In this document: positions 24,038 to 31,984 of the stretch, one piece after another
How the letters are laid out: each line of letters opens with the position of its first letter
Numbering within the stretch: position 1 is the stretch's first letter
Assembly: GCA_945881915.1 (NCBI GenBank)
Contig: CAMCVW010000032.1
Location: 1 to 42,401 of the forward strand
Origin: Thermoflexus hugenholtzii JAD2
GTDB lineage: Bacteria > Chloroflexota > Chloroflexia > Chloroflexales > Roseiflexaceae
Direction of reading: 5' to 3'
DNA length: 42,401 nt
Made by a program: the position numbers and the translations under genes
The notes under the pieces: model-generated
What the model was told of the DNA's origin: nothing
Seen by the model: the letters and a program-made list of their open reading frames with translations, nothing else
Databases searched by the model: none

Positions 24038-25291
24038 TTAGATGGTGCTGCCGCTCGCGATGTTTGTAAACGGGAATTGTGATTCGGTGCGCTCGGCATT
24101 GATGACCACATTGCGGCCGATGATGCTGTTCGCGGGGATGCGGGCACCTTTTCCGATGACGTTGATGCCGGTGTTTACCTTGTCGGGTTGAAGGGTATTG
24201 GGTGTGTCATAGTCTGTCCCCGTCCCGACCATGGCTTGAGCCCCGACAACCACGTTTTTGTCTATGATGCTCTTGTCGACGATTGCGCCCGGCCCTATCC
24301 AGCTATCGGTCATGATGACGCTGTCGCGCACGATTGCACCGGGAGCAATGTAGACTCCGGGCGATAGGATTGAGCGTTCGACGGTGCCGTGAATCGTACA
24401 GCCGTTGCACACCATGCTCTGGCTGATGGTCGCTTGTGGTCCGATTTTGGCGGGAGGGCGCTCCTCTGAGCGGGTGTGAATTATCCACGACGGATCATAC
24501 AGATTGAGTGTGTGATTGGGGTCAATCATCTCCATACTGGTCTTCCAGTATGAATCAATGGTGCCGACATCAACCCAGTAGCCCTCGAATGGGTATGCAT
24601 AGACGCTGTCATTGGCGACCATTGAGGGGATGACGTTTTTGCCAAAGTCAGTCCGGGTAACCCCGTCGTCTTGCGTCGTCACCGCGGTGATGAGCGCATC
24701 GGCATTGAATACATAGATGCCCATGCTGGCCAATGTTCCCTTGTCGCGCTTTTTTGGTTTTTCGGTGAATTCAACGACCTGCATACCTTCGTTGACGGTC
24801 ATGATGCCGAAGCGGTCTGTTTCGTCGAGTGCGACATGCATGACTCCGACGGTCAAATCGGCTTTTTGCTGCAGATGGAACTCAATCATCGGGGCATAAT
24901 CCATTTTGTAGATATGGTCGCCCGACAAAATGACCACCAAATCTGCCCGACGTTCACGGATGTAGTTCAGATTTTGCAAAACGGCATCGGAAGTCCCTTG
25001 ATACCAGCCTTGTTCGTTGCGCCCTTGGTATGGCTGGAGTAATTGAACCCCTCCATTACCCCGATCAAGGTCCCATGCACGACCATTGCCGATGTGACCG
25101 TTGAGCGAATGCGGTTGATACTGAGTGAGTACGGCGACATCGAAAATCCCCGAATTGACGCAGTTTGATAGTGGGAAGTCGATGATGCGGAATTTGCCAG
25201 CAAATGGAACCGAAGGTTTCGCGCGTTTTTCTGATAAAACGCTCAATCGTGCGCCTTCGCCGCCAGCCAAAATCAGTGCTACGACCCGCAT
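24038..25291 (-). CDS. glgC: Glucose-1-phosphate adenylyltransferase, 417 aa
   Basis: Makes ADP-glucose from glucose-1-phosphate and ATP, the committed step of bacterial glycogen synthesis. Seen: [27 protein letters not shown] at the start (nucleotide binding, with the Lys/Arg activator region), [13 protein letters not shown], the metal and substrate segment [17 protein letters not shown] (glucose-1-phosphate binding), and [12 protein letters not shown]. The C-terminal third is a left-handed beta helix with hexapeptide repeats ([10 protein letters not shown] and similar), ending in [13 protein letters not shown] precedes the ATG. It is the last gene of a hisC-hisN-glgC unit, 18 bases after hisN. 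GlgA and GlgB are not nearby. Confidence 0.96.
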   Translation of the reverse strand: MRVVALILAGGEGARLSVLSEKRAKPSVPFAGKFRIIDFPLSNCVNSGIFDVAVLTQYQPHSLNGHIGNGRAWDLDRGNGGVQLLQPYQGRNEQGWYQGTSDAVLQNLNYIRERRADLVVILSGDHIYKMDYAPMIEFHLQQKADLTVGVMHVALDETDRFGIMTVNEGMQVVEFTEKPKKRDKGTLASMGIYVFNADALITAVTTQDDGVTRTDFGKNVIPSMVANDSVYAYPFEGYWVDVGTIDSYWKTSMEMIDPNHTLNLYDPSWIIHTRSEERPPAKIGPQATISQSMVCNGCTIHGTVERSILSPGVYIAPGAIVRDSVIMTDSWIGPGAIVDKSIIDKNVVVGAQAMVGTGTDYDTPNTLQPDKVNTGINVIGKGARIPANSIIGRNVVINAERTESQFPFTNIASGSTI

Positions 25292-25309
25292 GGGAGCCTC
25301 GCTTTCACA

Positions 25310-26089
25310 TCACGCTTCGTCGCGGATAGTCTTCATGACTTGCTCCAAGAGGACCCCATTGGTGCTGATAGCATTTCCGCCATATATGGTCGTGATGCCA
25401 TTCCAATCCGTAAAGGTGGCTCCGGCTTCTTGCAGGATTGGTACCAGTGCACCGCAGTCCCACGGGCTCATCAGTGCATCGAGCATCACATCGATGCGGC
25501 CCGTTGCGACCAACATGTGCCCATAGGCATCGCCCCAGCCACGCACCATCCGTGCCCGTGACCGCAGTCGATCGAAGGCTGGGCCCTTATCGTTTTCGTA
25601 CATGTGTTGGACATCGGTGGTCGAAATCACCGCCTGCGCCAAATCAGTCGTCCTACTTGCCCGGACGCTTCGTCCGTTCCAGAGACAACCCTGCCCGAGT
25701 GCTGCAGTGATGAGCTCGTTACTCGGAGGAATCGCGACTGCGCCAACCACCGGCACCCCTTCACGTTCGAGCCCCACGAGTACGGTGTACATGGGCACAC
25801 CAGCGACAAAAGATTTGGTGCCATCGATCGGGTCGAGAATCCAGCGAAAATTCGCACCAGGCCGTGTCTCGCCTTCTTCTTCGCCCAAAATACTATGGTG
25901 TGGGTAGCGTTGTTCGATGAGTTCACGCATGAGCCGCTCTGCTTGTCTGTCCGCAGTGGTGACCGGTGAATTGTCTTCTTTGAGTTCGACACCCACATCC
26001 GTTTGAAAGTACCGCAGGGTCACTCGGCCAGCAAGGTATGCAAGTTCGGCGGCAAAAGAACGTAGGCTCGAGAGGTCTTCGTGGCTCAT
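25310..26089 (-). CDS. hisN: Inositol-monophosphatase-family phosphatase, probable histidinol-phosphatase, 259 aa
   Basis: Mg-dependent phosphatase of the inositol monophosphatase family. Metal ligands are seen in GEEEGE (about residue 70), DPIDGTKSF (about 89) and WDCGALVPILQEAG (about 213). The family acts on several substrates; the location 9 bases downstream of hisC and the G-V-P-M-Y following the DGT motif favour histidinol-phosphate, the reaction after HisC in histidine synthesis. Inositol phosphatase or 3'-phosphoadenosine phosphatase activity cannot be ruled out from sequence alone. TAGGAA precedes the ATG at 26089. Confidence 0.88.
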   Translation of the reverse strand: MSHEDLSSLRSFAAELAYLAGRVTLRYFQTDVGVELKEDNSPVTTADRQAERLMRELIEQRYPHHSILGEEEGETRPGANFRWILDPIDGTKSFVAGVPMYTVLVGLEREGVPVVGAVAIPPSNELITAALGQGCLWNGRSVRASRTTDLAQAVISTTDVQHMYENDKGPAFDRLRSRARMVRGWGDAYGHMLVATGRIDVMLDALMSPWDCGALVPILQEAGATFTDWNGITTIYGGNAISTNGVLLEQVMKTIRDEA

Positions 26090-26098
26090 TATCTGTTC

Positions 26099-27223
26099 CT
26101 ATGCGCGAAAAAGCGATTCCAACACACCCAAGACACGTTCGTGCTGCGCCGGCGTCCCAATACTGATGCGGACGCAATCCGACAAGCGTGGCTTGGGGAA
26201 GTAGCGGATGAGAATACCTTCGTGCATCAGACCATCCCGTACCGCAGGAGCAGGGAGTGGAGTCCGCGCCAGGAGAAAATTCGCCACACTGGGGTAGACA
26301 TGACAACCGAGCGCCTGCAACGCTGTCGCAAAAGCATCTCGGTCGGCACATATTTGATCTAATACCGGCTGCATCGTCGCAAAATCGCGCACAGCAGCGG
26401 TGGCGGCGACGTCTGCGGCGACATTGACCGTGTATGGAGCTTTGATTTTGCGGAGTTCGTTGGCCAATGATTCGTGCATGACCCCATAGCCGACGCGTAA
26501 TCCTGCCAATCCGGCCCATTTACTGAATGTGCGCAAGACGACGAGGTTCGGGTGGTCATCAATCAGATCAATAAAACTGATGCCGCTGAATTCGGCATAT
26601 GCCTCGTCCGAAACGACAACGAGCGGCAGCGCCAGCAACGCCAGCAAATCTGTGCGGGTCAACGGATTCCCGGTCGGATTGTTGGGCGCAGCAAGAATGA
26701 CGATTTTGGCGTTGTGCTGTTGAATAGTCGTTACCATGCGGTCGATATCAAGACCAAATGCTGCGTCCCGCGGGACTTCGATGTACTGTCCTTGGTAGAG
26801 GTGCGTGCTATAGGCATACATGCCGAAGGTTGGCGTTGCATCCACCACGGCGTCGCCCGGCGTTATCGTTGCACGCATCAGGACATCGATGAGTTCATCA
26901 GAGCCGTTCCCGCAGATGATTCGTTCGGCTGAAACGTTCAGATGTGCGCCGATAGCATGGCGCAGGTTCGTGGTGTCTGGGTCAGGGTAGAGCGCGACCT
27001 GGTTGCGTGCACCTTCGGGGGAACTCAATGCAGCAAGTGCAGCGCGGGTGGCTGCGGTTGGGCCGTAGGGATTTTCGTTGGCATCGAGTTTGATGAGTTG
27101 CGACTGCGCAATCCCGAGCCTCTGTGCGAGGACATCAAGCGGAACAATCGGCGTGTAGGGAGCAAAGCCAGCGATGTCGCTTCGTAACAGAGAAGAGAGT
27201 GGGGGATTCATGGTGGTACTCAT
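26099..27223 (-). CDS. hisC: Histidinol-phosphate aminotransferase, 374 aa
   Basis: PLP-dependent class I/II aminotransferase that converts imidazole-acetol phosphate to histidinol phosphate. Seen: LDANENPYGP near the start (substrate binding), NGSDELID, PTFGMY, NNPTGNP, SDEAYAEF and the PLP lysine in RTFSKWAGLAGLRVGYG. The C-terminal R-x-S-I-G-T motif is present. The start is taken at the ATG at 27223; a TTG three codons upstream and an ATG at 27211 are alternatives, and no strong ribosome binding site decides between them. It is the first gene of a three-gene operon with hisN and glgC. The related phenylalanine or tyrosine transaminases are less likely given hisN beside it. Confidence 0.93.
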   Translation of the reverse strand: MSTTMNPPLSSLLRSDIAGFAPYTPIVPLDVLAQRLGIAQSQLIKLDANENPYGPTAATRAALAALSSPEGARNQVALYPDPDTTNLRHAIGAHLNVSAERIICGNGSDELIDVLMRATITPGDAVVDATPTFGMYAYSTHLYQGQYIEVPRDAAFGLDIDRMVTTIQQHNAKIVILAAPNNPTGNPLTRTDLLALLALPLVVVSDEAYAEFSGISFIDLIDDHPNLVVLRTFSKWAGLAGLRVGYGVMHESLANELRKIKAPYTVNVAADVAATAAVRDFATMQPVLDQICADRDAFATALQALGCHVYPSVANFLLARTPLPAPAVRDGLMHEGILIRYFPKPRLSDCVRISIGTPAQHERVLGVLESLFRA

Positions 27224-27293
27224 GTATGTCAATACTCAAATAATACCATAGCGACAACCGCACCGTCACACAGCTACTCCCATGGCACGGGGA

Positions 27294-27302
27294 TGGTATA
27301 CT
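27294..27302 (+). promoter_or_regulatory. Extended -10 promoter of the glycosyltransferase gene
   Basis: TGG followed by TATACT lies 30 bases before the start codon at 27332, in the 108-base divergent region shared with hisC. No -35 match is seen, as is common for extended -10 promoters. A TATTAT on the minus strand (plus 27240-27245) is a weak candidate for hisC. Confidence 0.55.
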
Positions 27303-27331
27303 GCCTACATTCGCACAAGACGGGGGTGGGT

Positions 27332-28051
27332 ATGACGACGCAGCGGCCGAGTATTTCTGCATTCTTTCCAGCGTACAACGACGGTGGAACGATTGGGAGT
27401 TTGGTCGTTACCACGCTCCAAACGCTCTCAGAAGTAAGCGACGATTACGAAGTCATCGTCATCGAAAACGGCAGTACGGATTTTACCGTCGATGTGCTTG
27501 CTCAATTGGCGACACAGTACCCGCGCTTTACCTATCAAGCGCATCGCGAACCGCTCGGGTATGGTGGTGCATTGCGGGCTGGGTTTGCTGCCTGTAGCAA
27601 AGAATTTGTCTTTTATACCGATGGTGATGCTCAATACGACCCACGAGAGCTCAAGTTGCTGTTGGCAGCGATGCGTCCCGACATCGACGTGGTCAACGGC
27701 TACAAAATAGACCGCAGCGATCCGTTCCATCGTAAAGTGATTGGCCGCGTGTACCATCACACGGTCAAATTGATGTTTGGATTCAAACTGCGCGACGTAG
27801 ACTGTGATTTCCGCTTGATACGACGCAGTGTCTTGTCTGCAATCAATCTCGCGTCAGACAGCGGCACAATCTGTCTCGAGTTGGTCAAAAAACTCCAGGA
27901 TGCCGGCAAAACATTTGCCGAAGTTCCCGTCCATCACTATCATCGCACCTACGGCAAAAGCCAATTTTTCAACTTCCCGCGGATCTGGCGCACATTACTG
28001 CAACTGATTGGGTTGTGGTGGACGTTGATGGTCCTTCGCAAAAAAACCTAG
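27332..28051 (+). CDS. Family 2 glycosyltransferase, 239 aa
   Basis: GT-A fold enzyme of the dolichyl-phosphate-mannose synthase-like group. Seen: the nucleotide-sugar binding start SAFFPAYNDGGTIG, ENGSTDFT, EPLGYGGALRAGF, the metal-binding DGDAQYDP (DxD-like), and VDCDFRLIRRSVL followed by the acceptor region. The C terminus (LLQLIGLWWTLMVL) is a single hydrophobic segment that may attach it to the membrane, where the acceptor is probably a lipid phosphate. The ATG at 27332 follows GGGGGTGGG; an in-frame codon at 27293 would start inside the -10 box, so it is rejected. It is probably transcribed alone. Confidence 0.9.
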   Translation: MTTQRPSISAFFPAYNDGGTIGSLVVTTLQTLSEVSDDYEVIVIENGSTDFTVDVLAQLATQYPRFTYQAHREPLGYGGALRAGFAACSKEFVFYTDGDAQYDPRELKLLLAAMRPDIDVVNGYKIDRSDPFHRKVIGRVYHHTVKLMFGFKLRDVDCDFRLIRRSVLSAINLASDSGTICLELVKKLQDAGKTFAEVPVHHYHRTYGKSQFFNFPRIWRTLLQLIGLWWTLMVLRKKT

Positions 28052-28069
28052 TCTGTGTCTTTTGGGTGC

Positions 28070-28103
28070 AGAAAAGCGGCAGGCGCAAGCCTGCCGCTTT
28101 TCT
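28070..28103. terminator. Bidirectional terminator hairpin
   Basis: A perfect 14-bp stem (28070-28083 with 28090-28103) has loop CGCAAG. The outer arms supply a T-run in both reading directions (CTTTTCT). It separates the convergent glycosyltransferase and oxidoreductase genes and probably serves both. Confidence 0.88.
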
Positions 28104-28120
28104 CTACTTAAGCAGCCTGT

Positions 28121-29089
28121 TTAGGTGGATTTAGCGTCTGCCATCGCTGCCACCAAAATCGCAGTCGCTTGCCGGCCATCGATTGCTGTCACGAGGAGTT
28201 CTGCGTCGCCGCGCACGCAGGCTGCAAAGTGGCGTACTTCGGCGGTGAAGCGATCCTCATCGCTGACGGGAAGGATGGTACTGACCCCGTCTGCATGCTG
28301 GTGGACCAGAAGCTTGGTGTCGTAGTCCATCGTCAATGCACCAGTCGTGCCATAGACCGTCACCGTCCAGACGCCTGGCGCTGTGCGCCAGCTCGCTTCG
28401 ATCACACCCAAGACGCCGTCGAGGCTCGTCAACGTCAGAATTGCCGAATCCTCTACTCGCAAGGCGGGACCGAGATCCGTCGCACGCGTCGTGGCGCTGG
28501 CTTGCACCCGGCGGACATCACCGAAGAAAAACCGAAACAAATCGACCGAATGGACACATGTATCCATGATGACGCCACCACCAGCCAACGCAGGATCACT
28601 GAACCAACGCTGATGGACATCTGGCATAACACCGGCAAACCGATTGCGGAACATCATTGGGGTGCCGATGAGCCCATCCTGCATTGCCTGCTTCATCGCT
28701 TGCATGTGCGGTTGGAATCGGTGACACAGCCCGACACTCAGCAACCGATGGGCGCGATCAGCAGCGGCAATCATCGTGTTACATTCTGCTACCGACGGAG
28801 CCATTGGTTTTTCGACCAGCACATGCACGTTGGCATCGAGTGCTTGCACAGCCAATACGCAATGAGTGCTCGGCGGCGTGCAGATACTGACGATGTCGAG
28901 CTGCGCTGCAGCCAAAAATGTCCCGACATCCTCGTATGCCTGTGCACCGCTGTCGCCGACCAACGCCGCGGCGGCGCCCGGCGTTGTATCACATAAGGCG
29001 ACTGGCGTATACCCAGCCGCTACCCATGCGTTCCTGTGTGTGCGGCCGATTCCACCGCAGCCGATAATTCCAATCCGAAGTGACGTCAT
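28121..29089 (-). CDS. Gfo/Idh/MocA family oxidoreductase, 322 aa
   Basis: NAD(P)-dependent sugar or inositol dehydrogenase family. An N-terminal Rossmann fold begins with RIGIIGCGGIGRTH; the family's EKP motif appears as VLVEKPMAPS (about residue 95), and the catalytic His region as DTCVHSVDLFRFF (about 185). The C-terminal GFO_IDH_MocA domain contains the substrate-binding sheet. The ATG at 29089 has AGAAGGAAA upstream, so it is preferred to a codon at 29116. It starts 16 bases after the stop of the aldolase/dehydrogenase gene, so the two are probably one operon, suggesting a shared sugar pathway. The exact substrate is not readable. Confidence 0.9.
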   Translation of the reverse strand: MTSLRIGIIGCGGIGRTHRNAWVAAGYTPVALCDTTPGAAAALVGDSGAQAYEDVGTFLAAAQLDIVSICTPPSTHCVLAVQALDANVHVLVEKPMAPSVAECNTMIAAADRAHRLLSVGLCHRFQPHMQAMKQAMQDGLIGTPMMFRNRFAGVMPDVHQRWFSDPALAGGGVIMDTCVHSVDLFRFFFGDVRRVQASATTRATDLGPALRVEDSAILTLTSLDGVLGVIEASWRTAPGVWTVTVYGTTGALTMDYDTKLLVHQHADGVSTILPVSDEDRFTAEVRHFAACVRGDAELLVTAIDGRQATAILVAAMADAKST

Positions 29090-29105
29090 ATGCTTTCCTT
29101 CTCTG

Positions 29106-31169
29106 TCAACGCGCATAGGCCGCAGTGACGCCGCCGTCGACGGTAATCATCCCGCCGGTCGTCCGACTGCCACGCGGGCCTGCAAAATAACTGACTGCTT
29201 CGGCGATGTCTTCGGGACGGACGTTGACCTTGAGCACCGTTCGTGCTTTGTAGAAATCTTCGAGCTCTTCCGGCTTTATCCCATATCCAGCCGCTCGCGC
29301 AGCGCGCCAGCCCTGATCCCAAATACCACTGCCTTCGAGGACTGCATCTGGGAGTACCGTATTGACACGGACGCCAATGGGACCACCTTCTTCGGCGAGA
29401 CAACGAGCCATGTGCAGTTCCGCTGCTTTGGCTGCACTGTAGGCAACGTTCCCTTTACTTGCCATAACGCTGTTTTTGCTGGCGATGACGACCAACGAGC
29501 CGCCTGCTTTCTGCTTCTGCCAGATTTTGAACGCCTCGCGTGCAATCAGGAAGTAGCCCTTTCCCAAGACATTGAGCATCTTGTCCCAATCGTCGACCGT
29601 TGTCTCGGTGACTGGCTTGGCAATGGCAAATCCTGCATTGTTGACGACGATATCGACGCCACCAAATGCCAGTATGACGTGCTCCATCGCTGCAATCACG
29701 GCCGCTTCGCTGGTCACATCACAGTGCACGGCAATGGCGCGGCGCATATTGTAGGTGTCATTGAGCTCTTGGGCGACTTTTTTTGCACCATCGAGGTTGA
29801 TATCGAAAATCGCGATATGAGCACCGTCCGCCGCCAACCGGCGAGCTGTTGCCCGACCAATTCCACTGGCCGCGCCGGTGACGATGGCGATTTTGCCAGC
29901 GAGCTCACGTGGCGCTGGTTTGAGTTTGAGTTTGTATTGCTCGAGCGGCCAGTATTCAATCGCAAATGCCTCTGCTGCGCTCAAGCTGGTGTATTCCCCC
30001 ACCGACATACAGCCGTTGATGACGGCAACGGCGCGGTGGTAGAGTTGATTACTGATGTCGGCAGCTTGGGCGTCTGCGCCGGCGGTTACTACCCCTAAAC
30101 CGGGAATCAGGATGATCCGTGGGAACGGATTCATCATGACGTCATCGGCACTTTTGTGCGCCTCGAAGTAGGCCGTATAGGCAGCCACATAGTCGTTGAC
30201 GCCGCTCTGCAACGCACTCAGGAGCGCGGGCACGCCGGCACTGGGCTGCCAATCGACAAACATGGGCAAGCGCTTGGTGTGCACCAAATGGTCGGGACAA
30301 GCAGCCCCAATCTGCGTGAACTGTGCAGCGCCTGCACTGCCGATACACGCCAAGACCTCAGGTGTGCTGTCGATCTGGACAATTTGGCTCCCCTGGGCGC
30401 ACAGCATGCCGCGCAACGCGGGGAGTACAGCCGTCCACGTGGCACTACGCTCTGCTTCGGCGATGGCCGGCACGGCGCTTCCTGCAAAAATCACGCGCCC
30501 ATTGCGGGTATGCGTGATGAATGCTTCTGCTTCGCCAATCACCTTGATGGTCTGGCTATAGACCTCTGCGCTGGTATCCCCCCACACGGTCAAGCCGTGC
30601 TTGCCCATGACCACCAAATCGGCTTTCGGGTTGCCAATGACACCTTCGCCGATTTGCTTGGACAGCGTGAATCCGGGCCGGATGTAATCCACCCACACCA
30701 TGCGATCGCCCCATAATTTGCGGCACAACGCCAAACCGTCGGCAGCACAAGCCAGGCTGATGACGGCATCAGGATGGGTGTGGTCGACGTGTGCGGCAGG
30801 AATGAATGCGTGCAACAACGTCTCGATGCTCTGGCGAGGGCGATCAACCAAGAAGGTGCTGCGATTCAGGAATGCGACCATTTCTTCGTCGCTCATTGCT
30901 GCACGCGCCATCAACGGTGCCATGTCGGGCATGCGCAAGGCCGCGAAGCCGCCTTCGGTAATCGTGGCGACATCGCTGCCGGAGGCTTTGACCCACAACA
31001 CTTGTCCTGATTTGCCGGTGTGATCGACCTCGTGGGTTTTGGCGCTCGTATTTCCGCCGAATATATTGACGACGCTGCGGTCGCTGCCGAGCAGTCGGCT
31101 CCGATAGACGAGTCCATCAATGGCTGGCATGGCCTGCGCGTCTGCGCTGTTCCAACGATGCTGTGGCAT
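29106..31169 (-). CDS. Bifunctional rhamnulose-1-phosphate aldolase / short-chain dehydrogenase, 687 aa
   Basis: A fusion of two enzymes. Residues ~1-400 are a class II (zinc) aldolase of the RhaD/FucA type, with NIFGGNTSAKT, KASGSD and the zinc ligands in DHTHPDAV. Residues ~430-687 are a short-chain dehydrogenase: VTGAASGIGRATARRLAADG, the NNAG motif VNNAGFAI, a catalytic Ser in VVIASKNS, YSAAKAAELH, and a C-terminal GGMITVDGG. Such fusions cleave rhamnulose-1-phosphate to dihydroxyacetone phosphate and lactaldehyde and then oxidise lactaldehyde. The start at 31169 (MPQHRWNS) has GGAG upstream; a codon at 31199 is less likely. No rhamnose isomerase or kinase is in the window. Confidence 0.92.
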   Translation of the reverse strand: MPQHRWNSADAQAMPAIDGLVYRSRLLGSDRSVVNIFGGNTSAKTHEVDHTGKSGQVLWVKASGSDVATITEGGFAALRMPDMAPLMARAAMSDEEMVAFLNRSTFLVDRPRQSIETLLHAFIPAAHVDHTHPDAVISLACAADGLALCRKLWGDRMVWVDYIRPGFTLSKQIGEGVIGNPKADLVVMGKHGLTVWGDTSAEVYSQTIKVIGEAEAFITHTRNGRVIFAGSAVPAIAEAERSATWTAVLPALRGMLCAQGSQIVQIDSTPEVLACIGSAGAAQFTQIGAACPDHLVHTKRLPMFVDWQPSAGVPALLSALQSGVNDYVAAYTAYFEAHKSADDVMMNPFPRIILIPGLGVVTAGADAQAADISNQLYHRAVAVINGCMSVGEYTSLSAAEAFAIEYWPLEQYKLKLKPAPRELAGKIAIVTGAASGIGRATARRLAADGAHIAIFDINLDGAKKVAQELNDTYNMRRAIAVHCDVTSEAAVIAAMEHVILAFGGVDIVVNNAGFAIAKPVTETTVDDWDKMLNVLGKGYFLIAREAFKIWQKQKAGGSLVVIASKNSVMASKGNVAYSAAKAAELHMARCLAEEGGPIGVRVNTVLPDAVLEGSGIWDQGWRAARAAGYGIKPEELEDFYKARTVLKVNVRPEDIAEAVSYFAGPRGSRTTGGMITVDGGVTAAYAR

Positions 31170-31201
31170 AGGGGTACTCCGCTCAATATGTATATGCAAG
31201 A

Positions 31202-31210
31202 ACTATACCA
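31202..31210 (-). promoter_or_regulatory. Extended -10 promoter of the aldolase/dehydrogenase operon
   Basis: On the minus strand TGG then TATAGT lies about 33 bases before the start codon at 31169. The -35 region is not convincing. Just upstream is an A/T-rich stretch with seven T residues (about 31246-31252). Confidence 0.5.
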
Positions 31211-31282
31211 CCGACCTGGATGCTGATTGTGATATTTCGATACCGAAAAAAACTGCGAATTCATAAATTCACAATGATCTAA

Positions 31283-31818
31283 TCAGCTGTGCAATGCTAC
31301 AAATGCGAGGATTGTCGCGACATTGGTCTCAACGGGTTGCAGTGCATCGACGTCTACGGTCGGGAATGCAAGGTCTACCGGTACCCATTCCAGCGCTATC
31401 GTTGCCTGCTGCTGCATGATATAGTCCTCGTCGCGATGAACCACATGCCGCAGAGGGTCACGCAATAGGCGGTTCTGCATACGTGCCAATGCGATTGCAT
31501 AAGGAATGTGGCAGCGCACGACAATCACGCTTGCATGCAGAGATGCAGTGGTCAGAGGTGGTTCCCAGCGCGGATGTTGGAACGCTGCTTCGACGATACA
31601 CGATACCTGGTATTGGAGCAATGTTGTCATACAGAGAAAAACGCCGCAGTGACGTTCTGATGCGGCAGACGTGTTCCCGGGCGGCGGTACACGTACCCTG
31701 CCATGCACGCATCGCGCTGAACGAAAGGCCAGCCGAGCTGCAGAGCCAGCGCTTGCGCAATGGTCGTTTTATCAACGCCTGGCCGACCGGTGATAGCCAG
31801 TAGAAGGGGTTTGGTCAT
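31283..31818 (-). pseudogene. Frameshifted AAA/zeta-like P-loop kinase
   Basis: Two overlapping reading frames together make one protein of ~178 residues. The first (from ATG at 31818, with GGAG upstream) reads MTKPLLLAITGRPGVDKTT and continues to VTAAFFSV, then stops at 31627-31629. The second frame picks up at TTLLQYQVSCIVEAAFQHPRW and runs to 31283. A missing base (or a two-base insertion) near 31625-31640, next to a run of five T residues, explains the break. The Walker A motif has Asp where the last Gly should be (GRPGVDKT instead of GxxGxGKT), which also suggests loss of function. The intact relatives are small ATP-dependent kinases. A sequencing error or programmed -1 frameshift is possible but less likely given the Walker A change. 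Confidence 0.8.
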
Positions 31819-31947
31819 CTCGGTTCTCCACTCCATCAACACGGAAGGCAAACGCGCTCTTTGAGGTTTCAGTTTCGGCCAAAGAGCATCTTCGCCGTAT
31901 CCACGCCGGAATGGGTGTGTGTTGTTCCGCAGGGGAGTGGAATTGAG

Positions 31948-31953
31948 TATAGT
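31948..31953 (+). promoter_or_regulatory. Candidate -10 box for the M24-like gene
   Basis: TATAGT lies 31 bases upstream of the start codon at 31985; the transcript would begin near 31960, just before the AAGGAG ribosome binding site. No clear -35 is present. Confidence 0.45.
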
Positions 31954-31984
31954 ACAAGCACACACAAACAGAAGGAGCACATAC

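Noticed and set aside
28866-30098. Long plus-strand open frame of 410 codons
   Set aside because: It lies antisense to two clearly recognised genes (the Gfo/Idh oxidoreductase and the aldolase/dehydrogenase), and its protein has no domain pattern. It is a by-product of codon usage in the real genes.
31625-31645. Programmed -1 frameshift in the kinase pseudogene
   Set aside because: The G-TTT-TTC site lacks the three identical bases needed for a good slippery heptamer, and the Walker A motif is also damaged, so decay is the simpler explanation.
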